From NCBI GenBank assembly GCA_031002005.1, contig CM061919.1, positions 14,827,687 through 14,891,686 on the forward strand: a DNA stretch of 64,000 nucleotides, in the 5' to 3' direction. Source of the stretch: Vandiemenella viatica (lineage: Eukaryota; Arthropoda; Insecta; Orthoptera; Morabidae). Position numbers and translations under genes: made by a program. Under the pieces are notes generated by a model, which had not been told where the DNA came from, made no database searches, and saw only the letters and a program-made list of their open reading frames with translations. Below, one piece after another: positions 33,239 to 45,415 of this stretch; the first letter of the stretch is position 1; each line of letters starts with the position of its first letter.

Positions 33239-33739
33239 CCAAGTCTCGTGTTCATGTAGTGACAAAATGTTATGAGATCTCCTTCTGAGTCAAGTCTACA
33301 CTTTACATCGTATATTCACTTCACTTTGTGAAACAGAATGATTTCTCTGAGTGTCACAGATCATTTATTTAGAATAAAAAAATTCTGGCTACTTGGCAAT
33401 TATGCGCGCCATGTTTTAGTTAACCTATGTTGCTTAGTCAAACTTACAAATACATTAAAGCCAAGATTTCCGTCGTTCTTTTTCGAATTTGACAAGTATA
33501 TATTATGCCTCCAATCTTAGTAAAACTTATTACATACATATTGGCCAAGACAACAGATTTTTTTTATTCTAAATAAATGATCTATGACACCTAGAGAAAC
33601 CATTCTGTTTCACAAAGTGAAGTGAATACACGATGTAAAGTGTAGTCTTGGTTGAGAAGAAGACCTCATAACATTTTGTCACTACACGAACGCGAGACTT
33701 GGCCTATTTTTACAATAATTGTTTTTGTGGGATCTCATT

Positions 33740-34940
33740 TCTTTTTGTAAATTTATCAATTATTCTGAACCACTGCTTAAATGTAATGATTCCATTTGAA
33801 AATTAGTGAATAAGAACATTTCAGAATTGAAGACATCAATATGCGTTACCAACAATGCCACACTCCCTGAAAACAATGGGATTGCGCCGTAGCCGAGCAA
33901 TGCAGATTGCCGCTGGTTTAACTACAACCATAAATAAATTACGAGTAACTTCCAAACCAAGCATAGGAGCAAAGTAAAATTTAAGATATAAGTTAAACTT
34001 GCTGATCTCTAGGCACTAAAAAATTCTCAGGCATATAACTTCGGAGCAAAAGCAATTAAATCGCAAATATGTGCCAGAATTTTTCATGTGTGAGATGGCA
34101 ATTAAATAAATACGGGGAAAAACTCCAATGTTAGATTTTTCTTATGATTTAGTGATAAAACTATATATATGTGTACCATATTACTTGTTTCTAGGATTAC
34201 TGGAAGTACGAGTACATTGGAATTTTGATGTCGGGGTGTCGTTGTCAAAATAAAAATTTGAATTTCAATAACTTCCGATGTAAGAAAAGGAAAGAAGTAA
34301 AATTTAACACTTTAGTCAGCTCAATCTACAGTGAAAATCGGAGGTATATAAAGTTATTAGGGTTAAAAGCGATTTCACGTTAGGGGTAGATAAGGGGTAG
34401 ATATATGGAAATTTACGAGTTTCAGACTTTTTATAGTAATATGTGGATAAAATGTTATCTGCGTGCCAAATTTCAACTTTCTACGGCTACGGGAAGAGTT
34501 TTGATGATCATCAGTCAGTGAATAACTGACAAAATCGCATAAGTTTGCTTCCGAATAACATCAGAACAAAGAACAGTAATGAAATAAAATTTAGTATGTT
34601 TGCTAAGATTTCTGATATCTATGCATAACAGAAATTTGAGACATGTAGCATATTGAGATTCAAAAATGGCGCGAATCGCTTCGAGAAAAGGGTAGGCAGT
34701 GCCGTCTTCGACTCGACTTGGCGGGTGCACTACCGTGCACCCAAACTCCTTGCACGTTTCGCATCTTCCATAACAAGCCCACGTCTTCGTAGATAAAAGG
34801 GTGTGCACATTTCCTAGTTTCACCACTTTGTATAGCTAAGAGATCGTTTCGTCATTACAGTTGTGAACCTAATATCTTTGTACCTTCCAACTGTTGCTAC
34901 AAGTCAGTCTCCCATGGGGTGAGGTAGCAAGTAAAACGTT
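33740..34940. other. No gene seen
   Basis: AT-rich. Minus-strand frame 34826-34515 (103 codons) has no recognised motif. Confidence 0.45.
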
Positions 34941-34949
34941 CGTCTAGAG

Positions 34950-36300
34950 TCCAGGGATGGCCAACAGCGGCTCACGGGCCGTTTGCGATCCACCTTTTGT
35001 CAGCTTGCGGTGCGTGGAGCAGGATAATTATATTCGTCAACTTTAAATTTAAACGGTAATGTCAAACACTACAACACTATGTTAAGGTTATTTTAAAACT
35101 ATATCATTACTAGCTTGATCTTGAAAGGTTGTGCAACCGAGCCTGATAACCGCTTATGGTTATACATTCGATTATTCTTCAAGATAATTTATTTTCCAAG
35201 TCCCTAATCATGGATCATGTCATCAGCGTGGTTATCAAAACAGTGAACTCAATAGGATCGAATATGTTGAACTACCATCAATTCCAAGAATTCCTCAAGC
35301 ATTTGGAGTCAAAGTATAATTTATCTTCCATGCCGAAGTAAGATGATTCATCCAAGCAAAAATTTAAAAAAATGTGTTTGATTTGAAGCAAGAAGTACAA
35401 TCATTGTTTGTAAGCAAGTCATAAAAATTTCACAATTTGAAGACATAGAGTGGGTCTGAGCATTTGTGTTTCTACTTGACATGATTAGCCCCTTAAAAAA
35501 CTGAATATTCGTCTGCAAGGCAAAGACCATTAGGTTAATATTATGTTTGATCTCGCTGCCTCATTTCAGATGTAACTTGGGCTATGGGAACAACAGTTTA
35601 AAAACACAAATTTTGCTAACTTTACCACACTGTCATTGCAAGCAAACGTGACACATGCGTCGGTGAATAAATGCGGTTCATTGATATCAAACATGAAAAT
35701 TGAGTTTAAAAACTGTTTTTAAGATTTCCAGCATTACATACTAAGTTAAGCTGACTTTAAACTAATACTTCGTGGTCTTTTATCTATACTTTCAACGCCA
35801 TTCTCCGTACAGGCAAATTCACTGCCTGAAAATTTGGAAATGAAAAGTTGTGAAACGCAGTATGACGCACAGGGTTAGGAGAAATTCCTCCATGTTGGTT
35901 TGAAAGAGTTCTACAAACAATATCTGGACAAGGAGAAATATCCTGCGTTATACAAACATGGTTTGCGGATGATTTAGCTATTTCGAAACACTTATGTGTG
36001 TGAACAGCTTTTCAATCGGATGAAGAATATCAAGTCCCAACATGACACACGAATCACTAATGCTCATTAGGAGAACTTTTTGCACTTAGTTCTGTCAATC
36101 AAAGTCAAAAGTCGCATTCAAATAATTATACTTTTAATACTTCATTAAATATGTATGTTTCATTTCCTAATGTTTTTTTTTATTCAATTATAAAAAAATT
36201 CAAATATTTTCCCCAGAAAATAGTATGTGCGGCCCGCTGGAAAATTTCTATCTCTCAAATTTGTTTCGGCTGCTGAGAAGGTTTGCGACCACTCGAACTC
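34950..36300 (+). mobile_element. hAT transposon, decayed (GTF2IRD2/ZBED-like transposase)
   Basis: The internal frame at 35156-35341 (VISVVIKTVNSIGSNMLNYHQFQEFL) matches the central part of hAT transposases of the GTF2IRD2-like group. 35850-36110 holds the C-terminal dimerisation part (RNTYVCEQLFNRMKNIKSQ, then TRITNAHXENFLHL with a stop). The N-terminal zinc finger and most of the catalytic part are missing. It starts near CCAGGGATGGCCAAC. The 8-bp flanks are GTCTAGAG (34942-34949) and GTCTAGAA (36301-36308), a hAT-size target duplication with one mismatch. Frames are broken at least at 35342 and about 35975. Confidence 0.8.
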
Positions 36301-36308
36301 GTCTAGAA

Positions 36309-37156
36309 GTTACGTGAAGACCGGCCCACACTAACTTCTTTCTTCAGGCAATGCTTGTTAAAACTCATTCATTCTGTGCTTTATCTGTAAACATAACGTT
36401 CAACATCATTCTGTAACATAATATTTTAGCAGTTTCAATTTCCCTTCTTTCTACTATTTTTTAAACCCAAGATTCACTTCCATGAGGTACTGTACTCCAC
36501 GTGTATGTAAACAAGTATTGGTTAATTTTTTCGAGCACCATTTGTTATACCATCATTATTATATTAGTGGCCATAAACACAACATCTATCATTTAGGCTG
36601 CAGTAGTATTTAGTATCGCTGCTACTTACTGTATTCATTATTATTAAAAAGTTATTCAATGATAAGGTATTGTCAGTTTTGTACAGTTATTTCTCAATCA
36701 CAAAGAAAAGGGCAGAAAATTAGACGATTTGTATAATACGATTGGTCATTCTTTCCTAAGATATACACTGTCGTTTTAATTCTTGCAGCCATTATTCTGA
36801 GTATGAGGAACGAATTTATTCATCAAGTTTGCTAATCAGTATTTGCTTTGTTTGGTTTGTAGTCGCTATTCCATATCACATTGTTTTTGGAATAAGCAGT
36901 GAAAAGACGATGACTTAATTAACTAGTAAGCTATTGTAACAGATTTATAGTAATATAAGAAGAAAGTAACTCGTAAAACATATATGTGGCTTATTTAAGT
37001 CAATTGGGATACACTTGCGGGATTGTAGAGGACGGCGGGCCAATTAGCGTGGCTATTCACCACTAACTGAATGAAATTTTTAATGCGAACGTCTTCGTAA
37101 TATTGTCGTACAGCGAAAAAAAAAAAAAAATAACATAGCAGCGGTTAAACTCAGTG
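36309..37156. other. No gene seen; between two hAT elements
   Basis: AT-rich, no frame above 60 codons. A run of 15 A at 37117-37131 precedes the second hAT element. Confidence 0.5.
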
Positions 37157-37164
37157 GTCTAGGG

Positions 37165-38407
37165 CAGCGGTCGGCAACCTTTTAGCAGGCAAGGGCCACA
37201 AGGTGGCAAGACAAAGTAAAGGCGGGGCCGCACATACACAGTAAAAATGCGAAACCCCGTTTCCAAATTTTATTAATACAAATCAAGACAAGTTACAAAA
37301 TTGATTTTACATACTAAATTCAGTGTGACATTTGAGGTTCCATTTGACTGGCTATTTTTTGTATGTCAGCTTTCATGTTAGAAGTTGAAACACGCAATAT
37401 ATCTCTCAAATGCTCATCTGTGAGACGAGAGGCGCATTAATTTTTTCGATAATTGACGATTGGAAAAGTTTTCTCGCATAAATAAGTGCTTCCAAAAATT
37501 GAAATAAACTACTGAGCAAACTTTTTCAATTCGAAAAAATCAGACGGCAAGCTACCATAAAATTCGACCAAATCATTCATCTCGTAAAAGGCGTTCACAT
37601 TCATTTGTTAATTACTGGGTACATCCTCAATATCGCATGAAAAAGGGTTAGCAAAAATCTTCAGTTTGTTCGAAACCTTCTCTGAATTACGAAATCTGTC
37701 ACTGAATTGATCTTGTAACTCCATTAAAATGTCTTTCATTTTTTCACTATCCCAATTAAATTCAATGCCAGCTTCGTCGACAGCCATTAGACAATTCGGG
37801 AAGTGATCTAATTTTTTTATCTTCAATATGGTTTATGAAGAGCTGGTTTTAGTTTGGAATGCCTTTGCGTCTGTATGCATATCAGATATTAGTTTGTTTT
37901 TCCCTTGAAGCTTGACACTCAGCGTATTAAATTCATGAGTTAATTAACCATTGAGGGTCTGTTAGCTCTGGAACAGATTTACCTTTCTGATTCATAAAAG
38001 TGTTGATTTCTTTTCTGAGATTGAAAAATCTTCTCAGTACTGCACCTCTATTTAATCATCTTGCTTCTGAATAATAAAGGTCATTTTGATGATGTTTTCT
38101 CCATGAAACGACTTTGGAACATAACGATTATTGGTGGATAATGCAATGAAAAAATAACGGGAATTCACATCCTATCTCTGCCAATTTTGTTTTAATTCTA
38201 CCCACGAGGCCCTTGTTTTGCCCACTCATGTTTCTACCTCGTCCGCTCTCGCACTTGTCCTGTTCATTGGCTGCGCTGTTAGGTCGCGTTCACTCTTTTA
38301 TGCATTTATATTTCATCATTTTATAATATGGGCTGCCGATATGATTTTTACAAGACGGACACGGGCTGCAAATAGAGAGGTCACGGGCCTCGCGTTGCCG
38401 ACCGCTG
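37165..38407 (-). mobile_element. hAT transposon, decayed, second element
   Basis: Terminal inverted repeats CAGCGGTCGGCAAC (37165) and its complement ending at 38407. 8-bp flanks GTCTAGGG (37157-37164) and GTCTACGG (38408-38415), one mismatch. The minus-strand frame 37826-37608 (PNCLMAVDEAGIEFNWDSEK, LQDQFSDRF, NPFSCDIE) is from the C-terminal half of a GTF2IRD2-like hAT transposase. Further traces such as SHLTDEHLR in broken frames are near 37420. At 1.24 kb it is too short to be autonomous. Confidence 0.85.
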
Positions 38408-38415
38408 GTCTACGG

Positions 38416-40515
38416 GAACACTGTGCATAGGAGCAGAACCATCTCATGGTAGACAACTAGAAATAGAAGACGTTTAGTACGGGATGAGTTTGTAAATAAT
38501 TGTGGTTTCCTTCCCCACTGCTTCTTTACGAAGGGATTTCTCTATTTTTTTTCGTTAAAAGGAAACACTTACTAAACTACACCTTCAGAAATATGAAGGC
38601 AGTGTGGTGAGCAGCTGTTGCTGTGGGGCTGTAGTCGCACCGTGCTGGTGTCTTTGAACTCGTCACGAGTTCATCTGACCAAGGACGCCCCTCATTTCTA
38701 TTTCGAAACTCCAAGGCAAACGTGCAGTACTCACACAGTATTTGGCTTGCTCGTCTGTCACCACGCCAAACTCCTTTAATTACCGACTCCCTCTTATGAG
38801 GTTTTATAAGTATCAGCTAATTTCTAGTGAAAGGCTCTTTCATCGGCAAAAGAGTTCGACTAATGGTTCTATATTGTATACAGTCATGGGTACTTTCAAG
38901 TTCAATCACTTACTATCTCAACATAATCAGTTAACAATAACATTTAATGCATCAAAACTATAGATATTCTTCACATGAGCTCACGATTAAAACCAGGGCA
39001 CTTGTAGTTTCGCAGAAACAAAAGTTACACAGCACAGAATTCTGCAGAAGAAACCCGCAATGAAGCCGCGCTGCATTCCGGCAAGCGGAGTGAGTGGGCC
39101 CTCATCACCGCAGGTTCCTGGCAGTGACGTCAAACTGCACCCCGCGATTCTACTATCAGTTGTTTATCTGGAGTGTCGCGACCCTCCCCAGAATATGGAA
39201 AAAAATTTAAAGACGAATTCACTTCAAAAACCACAATGATCTGAAATTATTGCCGAACTGATGATACGTTTTCCAAGATGTTTCGACTAAGTTTCATAGA
39301 GCCTGGATCCCAAATTGGTATTTGTATCATGTCTCCCGTATACCATTCTCAAATTTTGACGTACCATTTCACATAGATACACTGCATCGTCGTTTCTGAC
39401 TGGCAGATATCATTGCAACACAAACAGAATGAAAATGTTTATAAATAACGTCAGGTGGATGCAGATTCTATGAAAAAACTTGTCCCTAGGGCTCAACGGA
39501 AACTGTTCTTTATGCACCATTTTCTGTGCAAAAAAAGAAGTGGTGTGTTAACAGATGGCCGGGCAGCATTAAGTAACAACTGGCCCGAGACTTGATGCGA
39601 CCAGCGAGAGGGAAGGCGGAAGACCTGCTGTGAAAGCTCAACGTGAGAACAGAGCGGCTATCTGCATTGCAGATGTGAGCTGCCTCTGCCAACCAGCTTT
39701 ATCCCCGAGTTGCTCATACTTCACTGACCCAGAAAAAGTCCAACACACTAATTTCTTCTTATACTGTTTTCCTCGATGCCTGTTGTGTAAATACGTTGCC
39801 TGTGTGTTCCTGCAGAAAGAGCTGCCATGAAGCTATCAAAACCGCTCGCATGTTATCATTAAATTTTTCATCACATCCGACTTTATTTTCATACTTTAAC
39901 AAAATACGTTGGCCAAAAGACAACGATACGATGAATATATAGTTATTGGGTTTGGAATAGTACAAGGAAAGCACCAAATTTCCATTCAGAGACATCTTCT
40001 AAGGAGCTTTACGTCATTTTCGTTGCTACCGGACCGTAGCCTGGAGTTATTTCGGAAAAAAATACTGAAAATCGAAATCTTGGTAATCAGACGTGGAAGC
40101 AAACCTGCTTCTTGCCAGATGCCGGTCTCTAACAGGTCTCTAGGTACACTCAGATCACTACTCACGGTGCTTCCTACATTGCACCCCTTCACGAAAATGT
40201 ACAGTAGTTGAGTTTTTTACAAATGTCTCTAAAAGGATGGGGAAGTTAGTGTCAGAGAATTTATAACTTGGAATTTAAAAATAGTTTTGTATTCAGCGTG
40301 GCAACACACAGGCCCACACTTCTTGATGAAACTATGAACATGTCTACTTTAAAACAAAGAGAAGAATCGTGTGGCCGTAACGCCTTAGCCTGTTCCAGTA
40401 GTCCAACACTTTAAAGTTGAATCCGAACAATTGAGGCGTACTAGCGTTGGCTTCACATTACACAGAAAGCTGTGCGAGAGGTGAAGGAAGGTTTAAGGGT
40501 TTTTGAAACTCCCTG
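38416..40515. other. No gene seen
   Basis: Short frames on both strands only (for example 39909-40211, 100 codons, no motif). No known repeat recognised. Confidence 0.45.
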
Positions 40516-40516
40516 C

Positions 40517-40606
40517 CGAGAGAGGCTATTAAATCGGGGACCTTTCGATCTCCAGTCAGGCGCCTTAACCATTGAACCATTAGACCGCTCTCACAATCCG
40601 ATCAAA
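40517..40606 (-). repeat. tRNA-like segment, probably SINE or tRNA relic
   Basis: On the minus strand GAGAGCGGTCTAATGGTTCA, then TGGTTAAGGCGCCTGACTGG and GATCGAAAGGTCCCC. This follows a box A / anticodon arm / box B order, but box B is altered and the acceptor stem does not close. Confidence 0.45.
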
Positions 40607-40775
40607 CGGGATAAAACATCAGACGTTCCATACCCAGTCCCAGAGCGATGCTAGTAAACTATCAAATTCAGGAGATATATAATAAAAAATAATTTACAAG
40701 AAATAGTGTCAATTTGTTTCACAGCGTCCCTCGTATAAACCTCGAAGCTATATGTATCGTCGAAAATGAATTTCC

Positions 40776-40836
40776 AATAACAGTGTTACTCCTAATAGCA
40801 GTGATACTCCTAATAACAGTGTTGCTCCTAATAACT
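40776..40836. repeat. 18-bp tandem repeat, about 3.3 copies
   Basis: AATAACAGTGTTACTCCT repeated with few changes (AATAGCAGTGATACTCCT, AATAACAGTGTTGCTCCT), then a partial copy. No coding role seen. Confidence 0.85.
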
Positions 40837-40839
40837 TGG

Positions 40840-43800
40840 TAGCATGTTTCGTTGTAACGGTACTCGATTCTTTGAGGGATAAAACCTCCTTCCACAACGT
40901 TCCTGAAAACTTATTGGAAGTTTTTTTATCTGATGTCATTTCATGATATCTGTAATTTATATATTCAACAAACAATTCCCCTCCATCGTAATTCAATTAT
41001 TCGAAACTGAATTTTTCTATTTTTTTACCTAATAATCCGATTTTTTTGTATTCTTCTCAACGTTGATACGAGAGTTCGATGGCGCACTATTCTTGCGTCA
41101 TTCAGTAGTGAAGATGTTTGGAACAGAGGACTAGATAGGATCCAGCATGGAGTGCCACCTGAATGGTGCTCCTTAACGTCACCATCGGGCATCAAACATA
41201 ACACTAATACCACGGGAAATGTTCCCTTCAAACGGTCGTACTAATTTTGCATAATTTCTGGGTAAATATTGTTTCATATCTGCGAATATCTTTTAAACAT
41301 TCTTGTGACAGTGACTATATGTACAAAATTTGCCATGTATTTCCTGTATTGCTTGTTTTTAAGCCCTTAATATACGTTTCATATCTTTAAATTTTCATCA
41401 ACGACGATATTTCGCTTATCTAAAATCAACAGGTGAAGCATAAGCATGAATGGGAATACCAGCTGGAAGTTGCAACTAGTCTGGAAAATGAAGTTGATGG
41501 CTCCCTAGTGTAGACTAACGCTAACTTCAACCAAATGATGTAAAAATCGATTATTTTTTCTGTTATATAGTTTTTATGCCTACATTCCAAAGTGGCTACA
41601 TTTTGGACTTTATTTTATTTGATAAGATTATTTGTTATTAATTAATTCCATATGTGTTGTTATGAGGAGGAGATGTTCCGTGACGACTAATCAGCTGAAC
41701 TGAAGTGATAACAGATCCTGAAATAATACGCAAAAAAATTAGTTTAAATATACGTCTTCTAATGGCACTTAAAACAGTTTCACCAGCACTCCGCTTAAAG
41801 TAGTTCCAAATTTTAAAGACTGTAAGCTTGGACGAATAAAAACTAAATATAACACGAATATGATATGGAAAATCTCGAAACGTATCGATAATACTTTGCT
41901 TTTGATAATGGCTGCAGATTAGAACCTATTCATGCTCGACTGTTCTGGAATTTATTAAAAGTACTCATCTATTATCAACAACCGAAATTGGTGCAAGAAT
42001 GTTTTATAGTTTACTTCCGTTTTGTAGAAGATTTTGCTGAACATATTAGTGGAAATTTCCAAATAGCTACTCTGCATTATTCTTTCATTGATATTAGTAA
42101 GTTGTTGCAAGAAGAGTGCATTTGGTTCTTCTATCAGGATCGATTTATTTATTTCGCACATTTTTTGAAGTCACATGCAAAAAATTATCACAAACAATTT
42201 AAAATATACTTATGCGATTTCGCGCTGTGCTGTTTTCTTGACTGATGTGTCCCTTTCTTGATTGCGTGTTTGTTCGCGGCATTTCGTTCAATATTTGCTT
42301 TTGCACTTTTACGGGCAATTAAAAACGAACGCAGAGATCTCATGGTTACGGATAGGTCTGTTGAGATCGTGGAAACTTCTGACGTTTTGTGTCAGTGTTT
42401 TACTATTACTAATGGACAGTCATTTTTAGTCGTGAACGGATGAGGCCTCTTAGAGCCGTGAGACTCACCATCTTAGCTCTCTAATGGTGTGAACGGCAGC
42501 CACACTGGCGGATATACTGTTATTATTAATTTCAAAAAGTGGAAGTGCACGAAGCTTACGCATGACCAGAATTTATAAGTTAAATTCTCTACCAATGCAG
42601 ATAAATTATTTATAACTTCCTGGATGAAGTATTTCAGGACTGATGGAAATGTTTCCATTACTCATTCCTGAAATCAGATGGCAGTTTATTACCGTGAACC
42701 TCTCTTCCCTTTAACTTACTAGCGGTTATTCTTCCCAAATGCCAGTCCAGGCCCTCATATGTAATGTACGCATCAGTCCGTGTCCCCAAACTAGTTCTTT
42801 TATCCTGTCACCTATTGAATATATATTACAGTGAATTACATAAAAACGAAATAAATTATATTTCCTGGTTTGCACCGACTCATGCCATTTGACAAACTTG
42901 ACGTGGATACTACACTATTCCACCACACTGAAGTAGGGATCTGTCTACTTCCCTCATTTCAGTGGTTTCTTCCATTCTTTTCCACAGAGAGTAAACGTTC
43001 CTGGAATTCTTTTTATTGCTCTTGACATATTAGGTGCCATGCATAGTTCATCAATTAACATCGTAAGTCAAAATCAAAGCAGAAGCACTTATAGATATCA
43101 ACCCAAACAAGTGAAAAAATAGAGCTTTTGAAACCCTTACTCCTGTTTAGTCTAAACAATAGAAAGAAATTAACGATTGCACAATAACTGACACTGACTG
43201 AATTGCCGTTATATATTAATTTTATGGATGTTATAGCAAAGCAACAATTTACCTACACACTTACCTACGGTTCACACATATTTTAGCTTAAATTCCTTTA
43301 CAGTCTGGGATATATCGTTCAATTATCTTCTTAGATAATTTTCTCCTCTTCTCACTCCACTGCTTTTAAATGACAATATTATCTCTGCCTTGTGCCGAAA
43401 GTCAACTGATAATTTATTTTCATGGTCCTCTCTTTCTTTCAACATGCTCCTTCTAAATGTTCAAACAATATTTATTCATATGCCTAATGCCTTACGCATT
43501 TCCCCAATACTTTTCACCCGCCTTTTATCCTACTATGACTCTCAAACTAAATCATTTATCATTTCAATTCTGAGTGAATCAACCTATCCGAAAGACAGGT
43601 GAGGGATCTTAAAGCTAAAACGAAAAAACTGGAAGTTGCATGCATAATTCTGAAGATCGTGAAAAAGTATCTGCAAGAGGAATTGAGAGGCAGTTCCATA
43701 AAACAAGATTAAAATAAAGAAGTTAGTATACAGCAAGGCTATAAAGCTGCAGGAAAACATATTTTCTGAAAATGGGTTTAAGTGTTTACTATCAGGAAGG

Positions 43801-45100
43801 AAACTTGTAACTAGAAACAATGATATTTGCAGAAGAATGACATTACGTGTCATTTCCGAAACTCCTATTTGTTTTTATGAAATAAATTTACGCTTATTAA
43901 TATAGCGTCAAAATAAAATAACAATACTAAAACTCTTTGTATCAAAATAATTGAGAAGTATGTTGAAAATTTGAAAATGAACTATATGTATGGACAACAA
44001 TGTTTATTTATTTACGATACATGAATACGAAACAGAATGGTCAAAAGGCGGCACTGGCACAGAAAAGGAAATCTTGTCAGTTGCTCAAATCATACGCTCC
44101 AAATGCTTATTAATTTTAAAAAAAATTATTATCAGTGTTATGTATTCTTTATTCCCTCTTTTTCACTGAAGGTGGTAGCTTTTGTTAAAGCATCCCATAC
44201 CACGAATTACAAAATATTAAATGAATGGATCCGGAAAATCTCACCCGGCACACAGAGAAGAAAACTTTAGGGCTTATTTTTGCAGGACATTAAAAATTTA
44301 GAAACTTGCTTGTTTGGTATCTGACTGCGTTTAGTACTTACACAAAATTCGTGACACATGAACGACGAGAACATAGGTGAAATTAAGGAAGATGCCTTCC
44401 GAATACATACATCCTTCTGGTCCTATCAACGAACAGCTATGATAGAATAACGAGCGATGGGAAACGTGCATGAGCATGACAGACTAAGTAAAATGTGAAC
44501 TACCTATCTACCTAGAGAAGAAAATTTTCGGTTCACGTATGGCTACCAGACCTTGGCCTTGTTACTGTATTATTAATTAATTACCCCCTATTACAATTTT
44601 CCTTTCTGTGTAGTACTACTAATTACTTACGGATATTAATCAAGTCCCTATCGCTTACATATTTCTTATACACTAGAAGCACTCATTCACCTGCTTCCTG
44701 TCTTAAAATGACTTCGAATTCAGTTCGTTCATCATATGGGTTACTGGATGTGTTCCACTGTTTTTTCTACAACCAAATCTAACTATCCTCTTTTACTCCA
44801 GTTCCAACTCCTGTAGTTAATAACCATAATGTTAACAAAGAAACATCAAAATATATCGGAGTGAAACAAATAGCTACAGAAATAGTCGTGGTGAATGTAA
44901 GTCGTTGGAGTCGTGTCAGAAACAAATCCTTACAAAAGGAAACTACTGTAAGAAAAGTTTTAATTGAAATGGTAGTGGTAGGAAAATTTCTTGAGAGGAG
45001 CAGACTACAATCTTAGGAAATTAACTTAGAGGACGAAAAGCTAATAACTCACATACGTAGCACGCAACAAAGACAGATGGGAGGAAATTGAGGGATGGGC
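40840..45100. other. No gene seen; 4.3 kb of AT-rich DNA
   Basis: The longest featureless stretch of the window. Frames of 60-90 codons occur on both strands without motifs. No repeat family from elsewhere in the window was recognised. Confidence 0.45.
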
Positions 45101-45347
45101 TTTCATGCAGAGGTGTCGCGCCAATGGTTAGCGACAACATTTATTGTCCATTTATTTGTAATTTGGTGTTTCCGCTGCCAGTGATAGCGAATATTGTAGG
45201 ACAGTGTTACAACGTGCTGCGGCTGGCTGACGCAGTGTGTGCGCGTGCCAGGCGTCGCGCCGCGCCGCTCCGTGCGCGGACTCGGCGATGCCGTGTTACG
45301 CAGGAACACCACCTGTTGCGTCCGCGCGCCTGATGCAACTGGGACGC

Positions 45348-45353
45348 TATAAA
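45348..45353 (+). promoter_or_regulatory. TATA box of cuticle gene B
   Basis: TATAAA in GGGACGCTATAAAGACGG, 63 bases upstream of the start codon. The 45190-45345 block in front of it is GC- and CpG-rich against an AT-rich background. Confidence 0.8.
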
Positions 45354-45415
45354 GACGGGCCGCGACGAACCCCAGACACTGTGCTCCTCCAGGCAGCAAG
45401 ACAACAACCACCAAC

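Larger units (their letters stand above)
32747..33737. repeat. Foldback repeat split by a LINE fragment
   Basis: The left arm is in two parts (32747-32762 and 33228-33384); the right arm (33556-33737) is its inverted copy in one piece. Shared blocks include GTAAAAATAGGCCAAGTCTC, TCACTTCACTTTGTGAAACA and GATCATTTATTTAGAATAAA. The outer end is ATCCCACAAAAACAATT on the left and its complement on the right. Spacer 33385-33555 is unmatched. No transposase is inside. Confidence 0.8.

Noticed and set aside
40517..40606. Arginine-type tRNA gene
   Set aside because: Box B and T-arm are altered and the acceptor ends do not pair; taken as relic.
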